Below are positions 11,082-23,260 of a DNA stretch of 64,000 bases, in pieces. The DNA is from Coptis chinensis (Eukaryota; Streptophyta; Magnoliopsida; Ranunculales; Ranunculaceae). The position numbers and the translations under genes are program-made. Below the pieces are notes generated by a model. It saw nothing but the letters and a program-made list of their open reading frames with translations. It was not told the origin of the DNA and did no database searches. Position 1 is the first letter of the stretch, and every line of letters starts with the position of its first letter. The stretch is taken from the NCBI GenBank assembly GCA_015680905.1, contig CM027377.1:37968501-38032500 (forward strand). Reading direction: 5' to 3'.

Positions 11082-13470
11082 TAGTCATCTTGATGGCGAG
11101 TGAAGACATCCTTTCTGATGTTAATACCAGTAGTGAAGATACTCATGCTGAAGATAGAAACGATAACCATAACTTTGCTTCTAATTCTACTAGGACATAT
11201 TGACCTCATACCTCTTGGGAATTGGATTATGTTGTAGAAGGAATTCCTTGTCATCCTTTTGAAACTTCTACTTTTGAATCTGATCGTGAGACTGTCGAAA
11301 ATACTAGTCGATGGAAACATGGTCTCAGCCCCTTCTTTATTAAACGGCCAAATCTAGCTTTAGTCCAGGCCGCCTATCGAATTCCCCAATCCCTTTATCT
11401 TCAACATTATGCTGGCACTCGAAAATATACCGAATGCCAGAGTGGTACTAAACTAGCCCTTATTGTCACTGTTGGGCAAATTGTCGCAGGGTTAAGATTT
11501 CCTTTGACAAACCTCGATCGCGAAGTTTTAAACCATATGAACATTTCTCCTGATCAGGGCATGGGTAATTTATGGAGGTTGATGTTTGTCTATAACTATT
11601 ACAATAGCCACCTCTCCCTAGAAAAATATGAATCTTATAGAATCCGATTGTCCGACATCTTTCTTCACTATAAATTTTGTGAGAAGCACCTTGGATATTT
11701 TTATCCCAAAAAACATTCAAAGAAAGACCTTGTGGGTATCATTCGAAAAAATCATAAAAGCGACAAGGAATGGACCTTGTATCCTATCATAGTTTTCGGT
11801 GATTGGGAGAGTGCCGATACTGAAGCCATTCCTCCTCTAAAACATCAAGTTTTCAATTCTTCAGGTATAATATCCCTTTTGTTTACTTTCGATATCTATA
11901 TATCGGAATTCCAATCTGACCCAAACCTGTTTGCATCTTTTCAGTTCTCCTTCCTCATTTTGATAAGGTTTGTGGGAATTCGAAGAGAGTACTTAAACTT
12001 TTGGAAGGAACTGATAAAGAAGTCAATGCCAAGACTGAAGAAGGCAATCCCAAAGATGATGTTCATCTTCTAGACATCAATAATTATCGTACCCCTCTTT
12101 ATGTTCTCAAAAGTAGGGCTCTTCATAAAATGGGTCAGTCACCACTTCCAACTCAATCTCTTTCAGAAAATCCTCTAGATGATCCTTCTTTTCTTCTTTC
12201 CTCTTTCGCTTTGCATGAACTGCCTCCTATTCTTCCCCAAGGCTATATTGATTACTTAAATAACAACCTAAAAATGACTCCAGATCTTTGTCCATAGATT
12301 AAAAAAGGAGTTCCTGACTTTTATCAATATCTCTTTTTGCAAAATATATTTGACCAACACATTTTGTTGTATACAGATATGGCACCTCGAGTGGCGCTAA
12401 ACCCAAATGTTGGTTGCCAATTAGCTAATAAGGGAAAAAAGAAGGCTACGAAACCGTGTCAGCTAATGCCCCAAAGGATAAGCCCACTACCCCTCCCCCA
12501 GATACTCATACTGTTTCTTCCAAGGATAAGCATATCACTCCTTCCAAAGAGAATCCTCTTACTCCTTCACAGGATACCCATACTCATTCTAGTTCTAAGA
12601 AAAGAAAAAATACTTGGGGTGAAAGTGGTCTTGATGCTAGTCAAACTCTTGAATCTATTCCCTTTGTCGATACTAGTCACCTCTTCAAACCTGCCTTCTG
12701 TTTGATTGATAGAAGTGATATCCCCTTGACCGCCTCGCTTTTTGCTGATAATGCTAGTGAGGATTTGGGTGTTTCTTTGTCTACCAATTGTGTTCTTCCC
12801 AATGATAAAATTGCCATGTGCAATATAACCGCTGCCGAACGCCTGACATTAATTTGTGATCATATGGAAAAGGTATTCTTACTTTCTCTTCTATCATTTC
12901 ATAATGGTTTCATCTTTTTCTATTTGCTTATCTCTTCCCTTTGTTTCTATAAGCTAAAGTGGCCACCCTAGCCCAGTTTGATATTCATTACAAACAAAAC
13001 TGTGATCTTGGCCGTCTTAAAAAAATAGTTGATTCTCAACAACATGAAGTTGATAGATTGAACCGAGAATCGAATTGGTTGAACAAAGAAATTGATTAGC
13101 TGAATAACGAAGTAGATCGGCAGAAAATTAGAGCTGAAAATGCTGAAAAGACTTTACACCAGAAAATCACTGATCATACTGAAATCCTGAAGCAAATTAC
13201 TGATGACTTTGCTAAAGAAAAGGCTAAGTATCAGGAAACCTCTGATAATGAATATCACCAGGTCGCCTCAGCTTTAAACCTCCTAGGTGATCGGCTGGAA
13301 GCTTTCAAACAATATGTTCCTCATGCTGTCCTTGTAGAACACGGTCTTATTTATGATGATGCTGATGAAGAAGAAATTCCAACTCTGACTCCTTCTAATC
13401 CTAACCTAGCAGCTATATCAGATTCTCGTGCATTTCTTTATCTTTGCCCGGACCCTTTTCATTGATTTAG
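11082..13470 (+). mobile_element. Fossil ORF group of the 'putative gypsy type transposon' class
   Basis: An ATG at 11094 opens an acidic leader (MASEDILSDVNTSSEDTHAE). It is followed at 11222-11880 by a domain with FPLTNLDREVLNHMNISPDQ, GNLWRLMFVYNYYNSH and LYPIIVFGDWE. This layout resembles Pfam PF04195, found in plant element ORFs. A Ser/Thr/Pro-rich linker follows (about 12450-12620). A coiled-coil stretch lies at about 12990-13300 (LNRESNWLNKEID, EKTLHQKITDHTEILKQI), with an acidic tail. It looks broken, with several breaks, though some gaps may be introns. No polymerase or LTR could be tied to it. The family call is by recalled pattern only. Confidence 0.45.
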
Positions 13471-13696
13471 CTAATGTGGATAATCTCCTTAATATTCCTT
13501 CCTTTAACAATTAAACTTTTGTTCATTGTTTTGTAATACTGATACAATTGGATTCTTCCTCAATCTTTATTACTTCTGTCTATTATATTTCTGAATATCA
13601 TTGGGATTTGAGCATATAACCCCTTGAAACTCTATACCGCAAATATCTTTACATAAAATCATATATTTATAATTTTTTTTGAAAACTAAAATTTTC

Positions 13697-14560
13697 GATA
13701 CCCTCAAATAGAGAGAGTATCATTGATACTTATAATATATATCTTTTGAAAAATTGAAATTTTTGATACCCTCAAATAGAGAGAGTATCAATGATACTTA
13801 TAATATATAATTTTAAAAAATGAAATTTTTGATACTCCCAAACAAAGAAAGAATATTAATGATACTTATAATATATAACTTTGAAAAATGAAATTTTCGA
13901 TACCCTCAAATAGAGAGAGTATCATTGATATTTAGACTTGTATCATCAGAAAATGAAATTTTCGATACCCTCAAACAAAGAAAGAGTATCAATGATACTT
14001 ATAATATATAAATTTGAAAAATGAAATTTTTGATACCCTCAAATAGAGAGAGTATCATTGATACTTAGACTTGTATCATCAGAAAATGAAATTTTCGATA
14101 CCCTCAAACAAAGAGAGAGTATCAATGATATTTAGACTTGTACCATCAGAAAATGAAATTTTTGATACCCTCAACAAAGAAAGAGTATCAATGATACTTA
14201 TATTATATAACTTTGAAAAATGAAATTTTTGATACCCTCAAATAGAGAGAGTATCATTGATACTTAGACTTGTATCATCAGAAAATGAAATTTTGATACC
14301 CTCAAACAAAGAGAGAGTATCAATGATACTTAGACTTGTACCATCAGAAAATAAAATTTTTGATACCCTCAAACAAAGAAAGAGTATCAATGATACTTAG
14401 ACTTGTATCATCAGAAAATAAAATTTTTGATACCCTCAAACAAAGAGAGAGTATCAATGATACTTAGACTTGTACCATCAGAAAATAAAATTTTCGATAC
14501 CCTCAAACAAAGAGAGAGCATCAATGATACTTAAAACATTTGATAATGAAACTTGTAATA
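13697..14560. repeat. Tandem array, 13 monomers of 64-68 bp
   Basis: GATACCCTCAAA recurs at 13697, 13765, 13831 (variant), 13899, 13964, 14032, 14097, 14164, 14231, 14295, 14362, 14429 and 14496. Each monomer carries GTATCA-A/T-TGATAC, a perfect 13 bp palindrome, then one of two spacers: type A (TTATAATATATAACTTTG) or type B (TTAGACTTGTATCATCAG). The order is roughly AAABABBABBBB, so the array shows mixed, higher-order amplification. It starts about 200 bp after the preceding ORF group ends. Confidence 0.92.
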
Positions 14561-15224
14561 CTTACCCACTATTTTGAAACTTAAAGGCTCATATTATCCT
14601 TAATAAATGAAATCAGCAAATGAACTCAAAATCCAACATGCATTGAAATAAAAGCCCATTAAATTTTATTGACTTACCATTGAATGAATTAACACTTTTA
14701 AACCGTTCCTGACACAGATAACCAAAAAATTATTTTTTCAACTGATCCCATTAAATCTCCTCGTTTTCTTACTAACCACCCTTAAATTTTCTCGTTTTCA
14801 TGCTAAACACCATTGATTTTTCTCGTTTTTATAATTTATTACTTGTATAAAAAGATCCTCAAAAAGCATGAATCTAACTTGCGTTTTACAAACTTTTTAC
14901 TAAAAACGACAAAACTAATAGAAAAATGTCTCCACTTTCCTATCTTCTTACTGTTCTTGCTGTTCTCATGGTCCTTCCGGAATAGCCTCATTGGTCAAAT
15001 TGCCCAACAACTAAGCATTCCAATGATGAAGAGGAAGAAGAAGAAAAAGAAGAAGAAAAGAATAAGATAAAGAAGAAAAAGAATATGAAGACGAGTGGCT
15101 TCGAGACCCATATTGCTATGAAAAAGGCAATGATGGATCCTCCACTAATGGTGATTATGGTGATGATGAGCATGAGCATGAATATGAAAATGAAGATAAA
15201 GATGAAGATGACGATGAAGATTAA
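14561..15224. other. AT-rich spacer with short repeats and an acidic-codon stretch
   Basis: Near 14740-14830 the phrase TTTTCTCGTTTT recurs three times at about 45 bp spacing. From 15028 to 15224 a GAA/GAT-rich stretch encodes an acidic tail in one plus frame (DEWLRDPYCYEKGNDGSS, then Glu/Asp/His-rich) ending at TAA 15222-15224. Upstream the same frame is closed, so this is a low-complexity remnant with no supportable gene. Confidence 0.35.
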
Positions 15225-16761
15225 GCTTTTACTCCTACTTAGCTAATTATAGTAGGAAGAAGTAAACTATAATTGTATTCTTTTGATCAAAGTTCTACTC
15301 TCAATTATCATGTAATAAACTAGAGTAAGAATGCGTTCCACTCCTAATTGCTTAGATAATACTAATTCCACTAATGATTAACAATTAAACAGCATGAGAG
15401 TTATGGAAGATTGGGTGTGTAAAAGCATTAACAATTATCAGAACCTGGTGGCTCAGATTGGGTGTGTAAAAGCAAGATTTGTAGAGGTTAAATTCCAACA
15501 TGTGTTCAGAGAAGGAAATCAAGTTGCGGATTACCTGTCAAGAGTTAGTAGTAATTGTAGTACTCATAGTATAGAATGTAGTAATCAATGCATGTACTTC
15601 CTCCCCCCCATGGATCAAAAACTTAGTGCTTTGACCAAGGGGGATAAAGAAGGAAAGTTGTACTTGAGAGTTTGCCAGTAATAAAAGGTTGGGGTCTCCT
15701 TAACCCCTAGTTATGGAAAAAAAAAAAAAAAAAAAAAAAATAGCATGAGAGTAATGATTCTAATATAACTAATATGGTGAAAACTAATATTGAATATATT
15801 CTAAATTAACTAGGCAAATAAATATTAAGATATGAATATGAATAAATAATTAGGGAGATTTGAAATCCACCTTGATTAATCCCTAACGTGCTAGTATAGA
15901 GTTTGTTGTAACCCTGATCTTTATGTTTTCACACAAGGTTTAACATAAAGATTAGGTATTTTTATCTCTAATTATTAATGGTATCTCTTGCCAACTAATA
16001 ATTAGCATGAGAGGAAGTTGAAATCCATTCTCATGGTGAATGAACTACCCTCTAGTCTAGGCATATTTTACTTATTGCTAAATAGACAACCTTAAACTTG
16101 AAGCTCTTAAATACAACTATTCTATACTAACACATTAAGTCTTCATCAAAGCTTCAATCAAACCCCTCTAATAGAGGTTTAGCTATGGTTCATTAGACTA
16201 TCATGGAATAAATAATAATAAGAAGAAGACATAATTAAAGGAATATAAATAACTTGAATTGTATTAATGGTTGCTAGTCTAATAAAATATAAACTAGGTT
16301 AAACTAAAGAGAAGAGGTAGGAGATCATTAGAGTTTTACCTTAATCCTCTTTATATAGGAGAGGGTTAGGTTTATAATTTTGTGCATGGGCTTTGGAGCT
16401 ATGTTTTGGGCCACTAAATCAAGCCGAAAACCTAATTACTTAAGTTCAGAAAGGGTTTCTCAGATGGAAATTACTGCAACAATTATTTCATCCACTTTTA
16501 CTCCTCTTATTAGATAAAAACCTGAACCATTAGAAATCTCTTTTCGAGCTGGTCATTTTGACATATAATAGGCCCAATTCTAAGGTTGGAGTCCAAAGAT
16601 ACGGCCTGCAGAAGTTCTATTGACTTTTATGCTCTATTTCTGCCCGCGTTGACTTTGACTTTTTAGCTTTGACTGGGTTTTAAAAAGGTTTTTTCTCTTT
16701 GAAACTTAGGCTTTAACCATAGAATTTATTAGCAACCAATTTATGCTCCTTTCTCTTGCAA
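15225..16761 (-). mobile_element. Old LTR piece (minus), split by a LINE and cut by CACTA
   Basis: The segment aligns by eye with the solo LTR at 40627-42079: CTACTCTCAATT, CGTTCCACTCCTA, CCCCTCTAATAGAGGTTTAG, CATGGGCTTTGGAG and GACATATAATAGGCCCA all occur in the same order. It is therefore a related LTR on the minus strand. Its LTR-start side stops at 16761, where the CACTA terminus begins. Strongly diverged and clearly older than the elements inserted into it. Confidence 0.65.
15402..15741 (+). mobile_element. 5'-truncated LINE with poly-A and target duplication
   Basis: The insert encodes the end of a plant L1-type RNase H-like domain (NYQNLVAQIGCVKARF, VKFQHVFREGNQVADYLSR), then a short 3' region and 22 A residues ending at 15740. 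AGCATGAGAGT[T/A]ATG lies on both sides (15391-15405 and 15742-15756), a 15 bp target-site duplication with one mismatch. Its first bases hold a 20 bp repeat (AGATTGGGTGTGTAAAAGCA) spaced by about 45 bp, probably from the 5' joining event. Only about 340 bp of the LINE was copied. Confidence 0.85.
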
Positions 16762-17606
16762 CACTATGTGAAAACAACATTTTTTTTACCCCCAGGCCGA
16801 GCAAGAATGGACGGTTAGTACCTGTCAATAAATTATTTGACGGGTTTTGTGGGAATTCACAGTAGGCAACCATCAAGAAATTGGGAAAAACAATTGGATG
16901 GTCCAAATAAGTCAAATTATTTTCCCCGAATTTCCAACCATCGAGCGCGAACCCTTCCCCCCAATTTTTTCCCTACATCCAACTGCTCTCCTCTTTTTTC
17001 ATTGAAACCCTACCTTTTTCTCCCACCAACAAACTTGAATAACTTCTTCTCTCAAGAACAGCAAGCTCCTTTCTCTACAATATATTCAACCAAGAATAGC
17101 TAGAAACGTTGGTAAAAACCTTTCTTTGTCTAAAATACCTTCCTTTCTCATGGTTTTTTTTTGTTAAAGCCCCTTTATAAGTTTGTGAATTTTTGCAGAT
17201 GTGTTGGAGCGAGCTTTGCAATATTTTCAGTTGATTTCGATCTCTTAAAGGTTCAATATTTTTTTATTGTTTTAAATAAATTCTTTGCATTGAGAAACAA
17301 TATGCGTCTTGTTTATAAATTAGTATTGTTTAAAGTTGTGATTTTTCATTGTTCTATTATCATCTTTGTCTTAACTAGTATCTTGTATAAAGCTGTAATT
17401 ATTTTCATTGTAATACATCGTATAAAGCTCCATCTTAACTATTATCATCTTTGTGTAAATTATTGTTATAGAAAGTTGTGATATTTTGTTCTTCACTTCT
17501 AATGTTGTCTTTTAGTTGACTGCACTTCTTCTTGGTTGTTGTGTTGGTTTTCGTGTAAGGGTGTTGTCCATTAATTGTGTAAGTCTGTATTGTTTCTCTA
17601 CGGAGG

Positions 17607-17783
17607 ATGGCTCCATTGATAGTCACTTTTTCAATCTTGACTGGTAGTAACACTCTCACCAGAGAGTCAAACTTTGTGGTTTTGATGTATAACCCAATTA
17701 GTGAAGGCAAACAGAATAGAGAGATTGAACTAAGAGAAGCCTCTCTTGTAGACATTATTGAACTAAGAGACATTATAACGTGA
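17607..17783 (+). CDS. Short ORF in the CACTA 5' region
   Basis: An ATG opens 58 codons (MAPLIVTFSILTGSNTLTRE, then NFVVLMYNPISEGKQNREIE). It lies about 0.9 kb before the TNP2 gene. It could be a small product or a first exon of a CACTA transcript. Length and composition alone do not prove expression, and I recognise no domain. Confidence 0.25.
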   Translation: MAPLIVTFSILTGSNTLTRESNFVVLMYNPISEGKQNREIELREASLVDIIELRDIIT

Positions 17784-18675
17784 TGATCAGTAAGGGGGGT
17801 AAGCAAGGTCGGTCACTGGTCGATTAACGTAACCTCATGGTTTTATATGTTTGATACGATTAGATACTTATTAGCTTGCAATTGATAATTCGTGAATAGT
17901 GGACCTGTGATTGCTGAAGTACAAAAATAGAATTATTTATGATTGATAAGGGACAAAATCACCTCTCTGCAACTCTTAAATATGTTATTTTTTAAATCTT
18001 AATTGATAATTTTTAGTTTTATTGTTTAATACAAAACTATATATAAGAAGCTTTTGTCCTCATTTTGTGTTTTTTATTTGCACATTGTATATGTTGTTGG
18101 TCTATGCTTTATATACATTCGGTTCGGTGGCATAGAGAACTGGTAGTCTAGTACATTTACCTAAGTTGATCTATCAATTTTTTCAGCACAAACGAATGAT
18201 GTAGGATGTGCTAATATAAGAATTGTAATCTTAGTCTCTTAGTGAGGCAGTCTCTCAATTGGATGAACATACAACAACTTGTATGTGTAGTCTCTCAAAC
18301 TCTCAATATGTGAGAACTGAATTACTCCATTTTTGGGCTTCAAGTTCTTTAACACACCTCGTCTTAAAACTGGGGTACTAGGCGCGCGACAATGTGGTTG
18401 TTGTTGCATATCTTCTAGCTTGGCAGGGTCATATATTCTCTTACTACTATGCACACAACATGTTTTGCTGTATAATGATGCATAATTCTTTCTTTTGTGC
18501 AAATGTTTTTGAAAGCATATTAAATGGATGGTACAAGTTTAATTAACTTGTCTTCATGATATAATATTACTTGCTTGAGTATATAATACATATATATGCA
18601 CGCATAATACTAAAAGTCACACTTTTTCATTAATATGCTACCTTATTTGGTTAATAGTTTATTTGTTTGATAAAG

Positions 18676-21600
18676 ATGTCTACGACGCTGCCAATTAGTA
18701 AGACATGGATGAAGTTGCCAACATTGTCTACTGGATTTATCGAAGGTGCTCGATCATTCATTAAATTTACACAAGATAGTTTGGGGAAAGAAGTTGATTG
18801 AATACTACCTGTCCTTGTTTGCAATGCCGTAACCTAGAGAAGAGATCAGCTGAAGATATTTTTTTCCATCTGATTACAAAGGGTATGGTAACCTCTTATA
18901 CATTGTGGGTGCAACATGGAGAGCCTTTTTCTAGAAATGATGTAAATGTTGGTGTTGGTGTTAGTACCTCGACTATTGTCAACGATGAAATTATATTCCC
19001 AAGGATGGTAGACATGGTGAATGATACATTTGGATGTAGTCATCCAAATGATTTAGAGGCATGCCTGGATGAAGTTGATGATAATGATGATGCTCGTGAT
19101 ATTAATAGTTTAGAAGATGATATTCAAAGTAATTTACCTGAGGATAATCGATACAAAAAATTAATGGAGGATGCATTACTGCCATTGTATCCTTTGTGTC
19201 ATGGCGAGGATACGAAGTTGTCAGCTACAATTGAGTTGTTGGGCATGAAGGCTAAACATAGGTGGTCCGACAATAGTTTCACAAATTTGTTGGAATTTTT
19301 GAAGAGGATTCTACCAGATAACAATACGGTGCCCGTGAAAACATCAGGTGCTAAAAAAATGATAAAGTCATTGCGTATGAAGTGCGAGGTTATCCATGCT
19401 TGCCCAAATGATTGTATTTTGTATTGGAAGGGAAATGTGGATAGAAATACATGTCCCACTTGCGGTGTAAGCAAATGGAAACCAGTCGAAAAATCCAAAC
19501 CAAGGGGCAAACCTATTCCACAGAAGAAGCTTAGGTACTTTCCTATAACTGAAAGGTTGCAGAAAATGTATAGCGTGCCATGGCTTGCAGAAAATATGAC
19601 TTGGCATGCAAACTCAGTTGAAAACTCAAGTGATATGCGTCATCTAGTAGATTCTTCTTGCTGGAAATTAGTTAACTATCGGTGGCCTGATTTTTTTGGT
19701 GAGAAACGAAATGTTCGATTAGGACTAGCTACTGATGGATTTAATCCTTTTGGTAACAAGAATAGTATTCATAGTACTTGGCCTGTGATGATAGTACCTT
19801 ATAACCTTCCTCCATCTTTGTGCATGCGCAAAGAGTTTGTCATGCTGACACTACTCATTCCGGGTCCAAGTAGTCCAGGAGATGATATTGATGTTTACTT
19901 GCAGCCACTTATTGAAGAACTCAGGAACTTGTGGTTAAAGGGGGCTGATACATATTATTCGTACAGTAAAAAGATGTTTAACATGAAAGCAATTTTTTTG
20001 TGGACTATTAACGATTTTCCTGCCTTGGGCCATCTTTCGGGGTGCAAGACTGCTGGAAGGTATGCTTGCTCTGTTTGTAGTGAAGGGATAGATTCGAGAT
20101 GGTTAAAACATGGGAATTTTTTTGCGTACATGGGGTGTAGAAAGTTTCTAAAAGACAAAAATCATCCTTTTAGAACTCAAAAATCCCAATTTAATAGAAA
20201 GGAAGAACATGACGAGCATCCTCCTCGTTTGAGTGGTTCAGTAGTGAAGCTAAAAATGAGTCAAATTCCGACTATATATGGTAAGGTGAATGGTAAGAAG
20301 AGGAAGAGGTCTGCAAGAGAGGTGAAATTGACTGCTTGGTCAAAGGATTCTATCTTCTTTAAATTACTATATTGGGAGGTACTTACTTATTTTGTCCTTT
20401 TCTTCTATATAGTATTACTATAATTCTGTATTCCATCTTGCTTATGATAACGTAACATCATAACATAAATGTTGCTTGCCACAGTTCCTTCCTATTCGTC
20501 ATAATGTTGATGTGATGCACGTGGAGAAAAATGTAGCAGAAAACCTCCTTGCCTTGATCATGGATGCCCCCAAATCTAAGGATGGGATGGAAGCCCGTAA
20601 AGACCTAAAGGCTATGAAGATAAAAAAAAAAAAAAACTGTGGCCAATGGAAAAGGATGGGAAGTTATCATATCCTAAGGCACCTTTTTGTCTTTCCCGTT
20701 CAGAGAGAGAAATTATATGCAGAACTTTGCACCAATTGAAAGTTCCAATTGGATATAGTGGAAATTGGAAACACAATGTGAGCTTGAGTGATTTTTAGTT
20801 GAAGAGCCTAAAGTCACATGATTATCACATTCTTTTACAATACCTATTGCCAGTGTTGCTGATGCACGCATTCAAGAAACATAAGCCATTGCGTGAAGCT
20901 ATTCGACAGTTTTCATTGTTCTTCAATGTCTTGTGTTCAAAGGTTATTTGTCGCGTGGAGCTTGAAAATATGGAAAAACGTGTCGTGGAATCATTATGTG
21001 TATTTGAGAAGTACTTTCTGCCTTCCTTTTTTGTGTCCATGACACACCTTGTTTTACATTTGGCGGAGGAGGCTAAAACTTGTGGACCAATTAGATATTG
21101 TTGGATGTACTTGTTTGAGAGGTTACTGAAATTTCTTATACAATGATTTCTTTATTTTTTTATGCTCGATATTGATTAAAGGTGACACAGGATGATGAAA
21201 ACATACAAATGGTACATTGGGAATCAGAAATTTTCAGAAGGGTGCATTACAGAGCAATACCTCAATGAAGAAGCAATGAGGTATTGTATGGAATATATAC
21301 CATCGAGTAAAAGAGAAATTCACAACAAAAAACAAAGGGATGCTTTAAATGATAAAAGTGAGTGTGGTTACTATATTGATAAAAATGGAAAACACTACAC
21401 ACTTCCAAGTTTGCAATACCAGCAAGCACGCAAATGGGTTTTGCGAAAGTCGATTGAAAATGCTGATTGGGAAAGGTATTATTTGATATTCTTTGTTTTC
21501 AATTTTCAGTTAATATATGCATGTGTATGCTTTTAATAATAATAGTTGATTTGGTTAATATCACAACAAATATGAGACCTACATCCAAAGCCTCAAATCT

Positions 21601-21736
21601 AAGGGTGAAAATCGTAGGGATGCATCAACAAAAAAGGAGATGGACTACATTCCTTGGCTGAGAAAGCAACTTGAGAAAGAAGAGATGTCCAGGTTCAAGA
21701 GGCTTGCTGATGGTCCATCCTTTTCTGCCAAGTCAT
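18676..21736 (+). CDS. tnp2: TNP2-like CACTA transposase (Transposase_21), interrupted
   Basis: The product catalyses cut-and-paste movement of CACTA elements. ATG 18676 starts a transposase-associated N-terminus (SKTWMKLPTLSTGFIEGAR) that reaches TGA at 18799. One base away, the next frame continues with NTTCPCLQCRN, so there is one frameshift here. The long exon to 20378 holds CPNDCILYWKGNVDRNTCPT, the Transposase_21 core (NVRLGLATDGFNPFGN, IVPYNLPPSLCMRKEFVML, LIPGPSSPGDDIDVYLQPL, TINDFPALGHLSG) and CSVCSEG. A GT-AG intron (20379-20484) precedes FLPIRHNVDVMHVEKNVAEN. A frame change at the A-run near 20625-20636 follows, then a DUF4218-like part (LKSHDYHILLQYLLPVLL, KYFLPSFFVSMTHLVLHLAE). 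The C-terminal QLEKEEMSRFKRLADGPSF stops where the LTR element begins, and NRYSKYDI resumes at 31601. Confidence 0.85.
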
Positions 21737-23260
21737 TGATAAGAGCCCAAAACTGTAGTTTTAACCCCTTAACAATATAGCTGTTAGGCCAATTATGTGA
21801 TTAATAATATAGGTTTATCACTAATTACGTGCTTTTGAGTATTTCAGGCTTCAAAGTTGAATAAATGTAAATTTGTTACTAATTAGGCACTAAAAGGAGC
21901 TAAAGTGATTGCTATGAAAGTTCTATGAAGAAAGCCCAAGTTTTATGGAGAAAAAGCCCTTAAAAAGCCCAGGTCAAGTTGTTAAGTGAAAGTCAAACCA
22001 GATTAGAAAGCTGAAGAAAAGTCAACAGAACTTCAAAAAGCCATATCTTTGGGCTCAGACCTCGGATTTGGGTCTATTTTAAATCAAAATGACCGTCTCA
22101 GAAAGCTCTTTCCAATGGTCTAGACCTTGACTCGATCAGAGTAGTATAAGTTGGTGAAACCTTGAGCTATAGTAACACGATCAGAATTGGAAGTCTTGGA
22201 TTCAACAAATTGGGTTTTGGGCTCGATTTTTGGGCCCAAAACATGGCTCCTCAGCCCATGCACGAATTTGGGGATCTAGCTCTTCTAAATCAAGAGACAA
22301 AAGCTTAGCTCTTAAGCTATCTAGATCTAAACCTAGTTCTAGTTCATAAAATTTAGTTTTGTAATATAGAATTAGTTTTAATTTATTAAATTAGTTTATA
22401 TAGATTAATCTAGTTAGTTGTTAATTTTATTAGTTGTGAGAACAAGTTTTGAATTTTAGAATAAATTACTTAGTTATATTTCAATATTTAAATTTGAATT
22501 CAATCTTTCATTCATAGATTTAGTTGTTTTAAATTGATAATTAGTATTCATAATCTTAGTTCTAAATTAGTTTAAATTTCAATTGTAATCCATGTTTGAA
22601 TCTTAGACTATTATTAATTTAGATTAAGAAGTTTAATTAGTTATTCAATAATGACTTATTTTTACTGTTCTTGTGTTAGAAATGATAGTCTAATGAATTC
22701 TAGCTAAACCTCTATTAGAGGGGTTTGATGAAGCTTGGATGAAGACTTGATGTGTTAGTTAGAATTATTGCATTTAAGAGTTCACTCTAGTAGGTTAGTT
22801 GATTCGCCATGAGAATGGGTTAAACTTCCTCACATGCTAATTATTAGTTGACAGAGATTGTCATGAATAATTAGGGATCACAATTAATCTTAATTGGTTA
22901 TGATTGCAATAATCTACACTAGCATATTAAAAATTTATTTAAGTGAAATCAAATCCCCCTAATCTCTTCTCCATATTCTTCTCTATATTTTATTCAATTC
23001 ATATTCAATTGCTTAGTTAAATTATTATAAGTTAAATTCATATATTTAGTTTCATAGTATAAATTCACCTTTATAAATATTACTCTCACCATTGTTCCCT
23101 TGTGTTGATTAATTGATTTCTTTATGTCTTGGTAGTTTATGAGTGGAATGATTCCGTACTCTATATATTGCATAAATCTATATGTGAGAGTAGAAAATAA
23201 ATAATTGATACCGTAAGAATAAAGTAGGAGTAATCTAGTTTAGTTTTTTACGAGTTATCA
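21737..23260 (+). repeat. 5' LTR (1524 bp)
   Basis: Begins TGATAAGAGCCCAAAACTGT and ends TACGAGTTATCA. It matches the copy at 30090-31600 along its full length. Differences are denser in the first 600 bp than in the rest. LTR2 lacks about 14 bp present here near 23103-23118. Confidence 0.92.

Noticed and set aside
13697-14560. CRISPR-like look of regular repeats with palindromes
   Set aside because: The whole unit repeats, including the 'spacers', which fall into just two classes; this is a eukaryotic minisatellite.
15028-15224. Acidic C-terminal-like reading of Glu, Asp and His codons
   Set aside because: It is a GAA/GAT low-complexity stretch with an upstream stop in frame; no gene can be supported.
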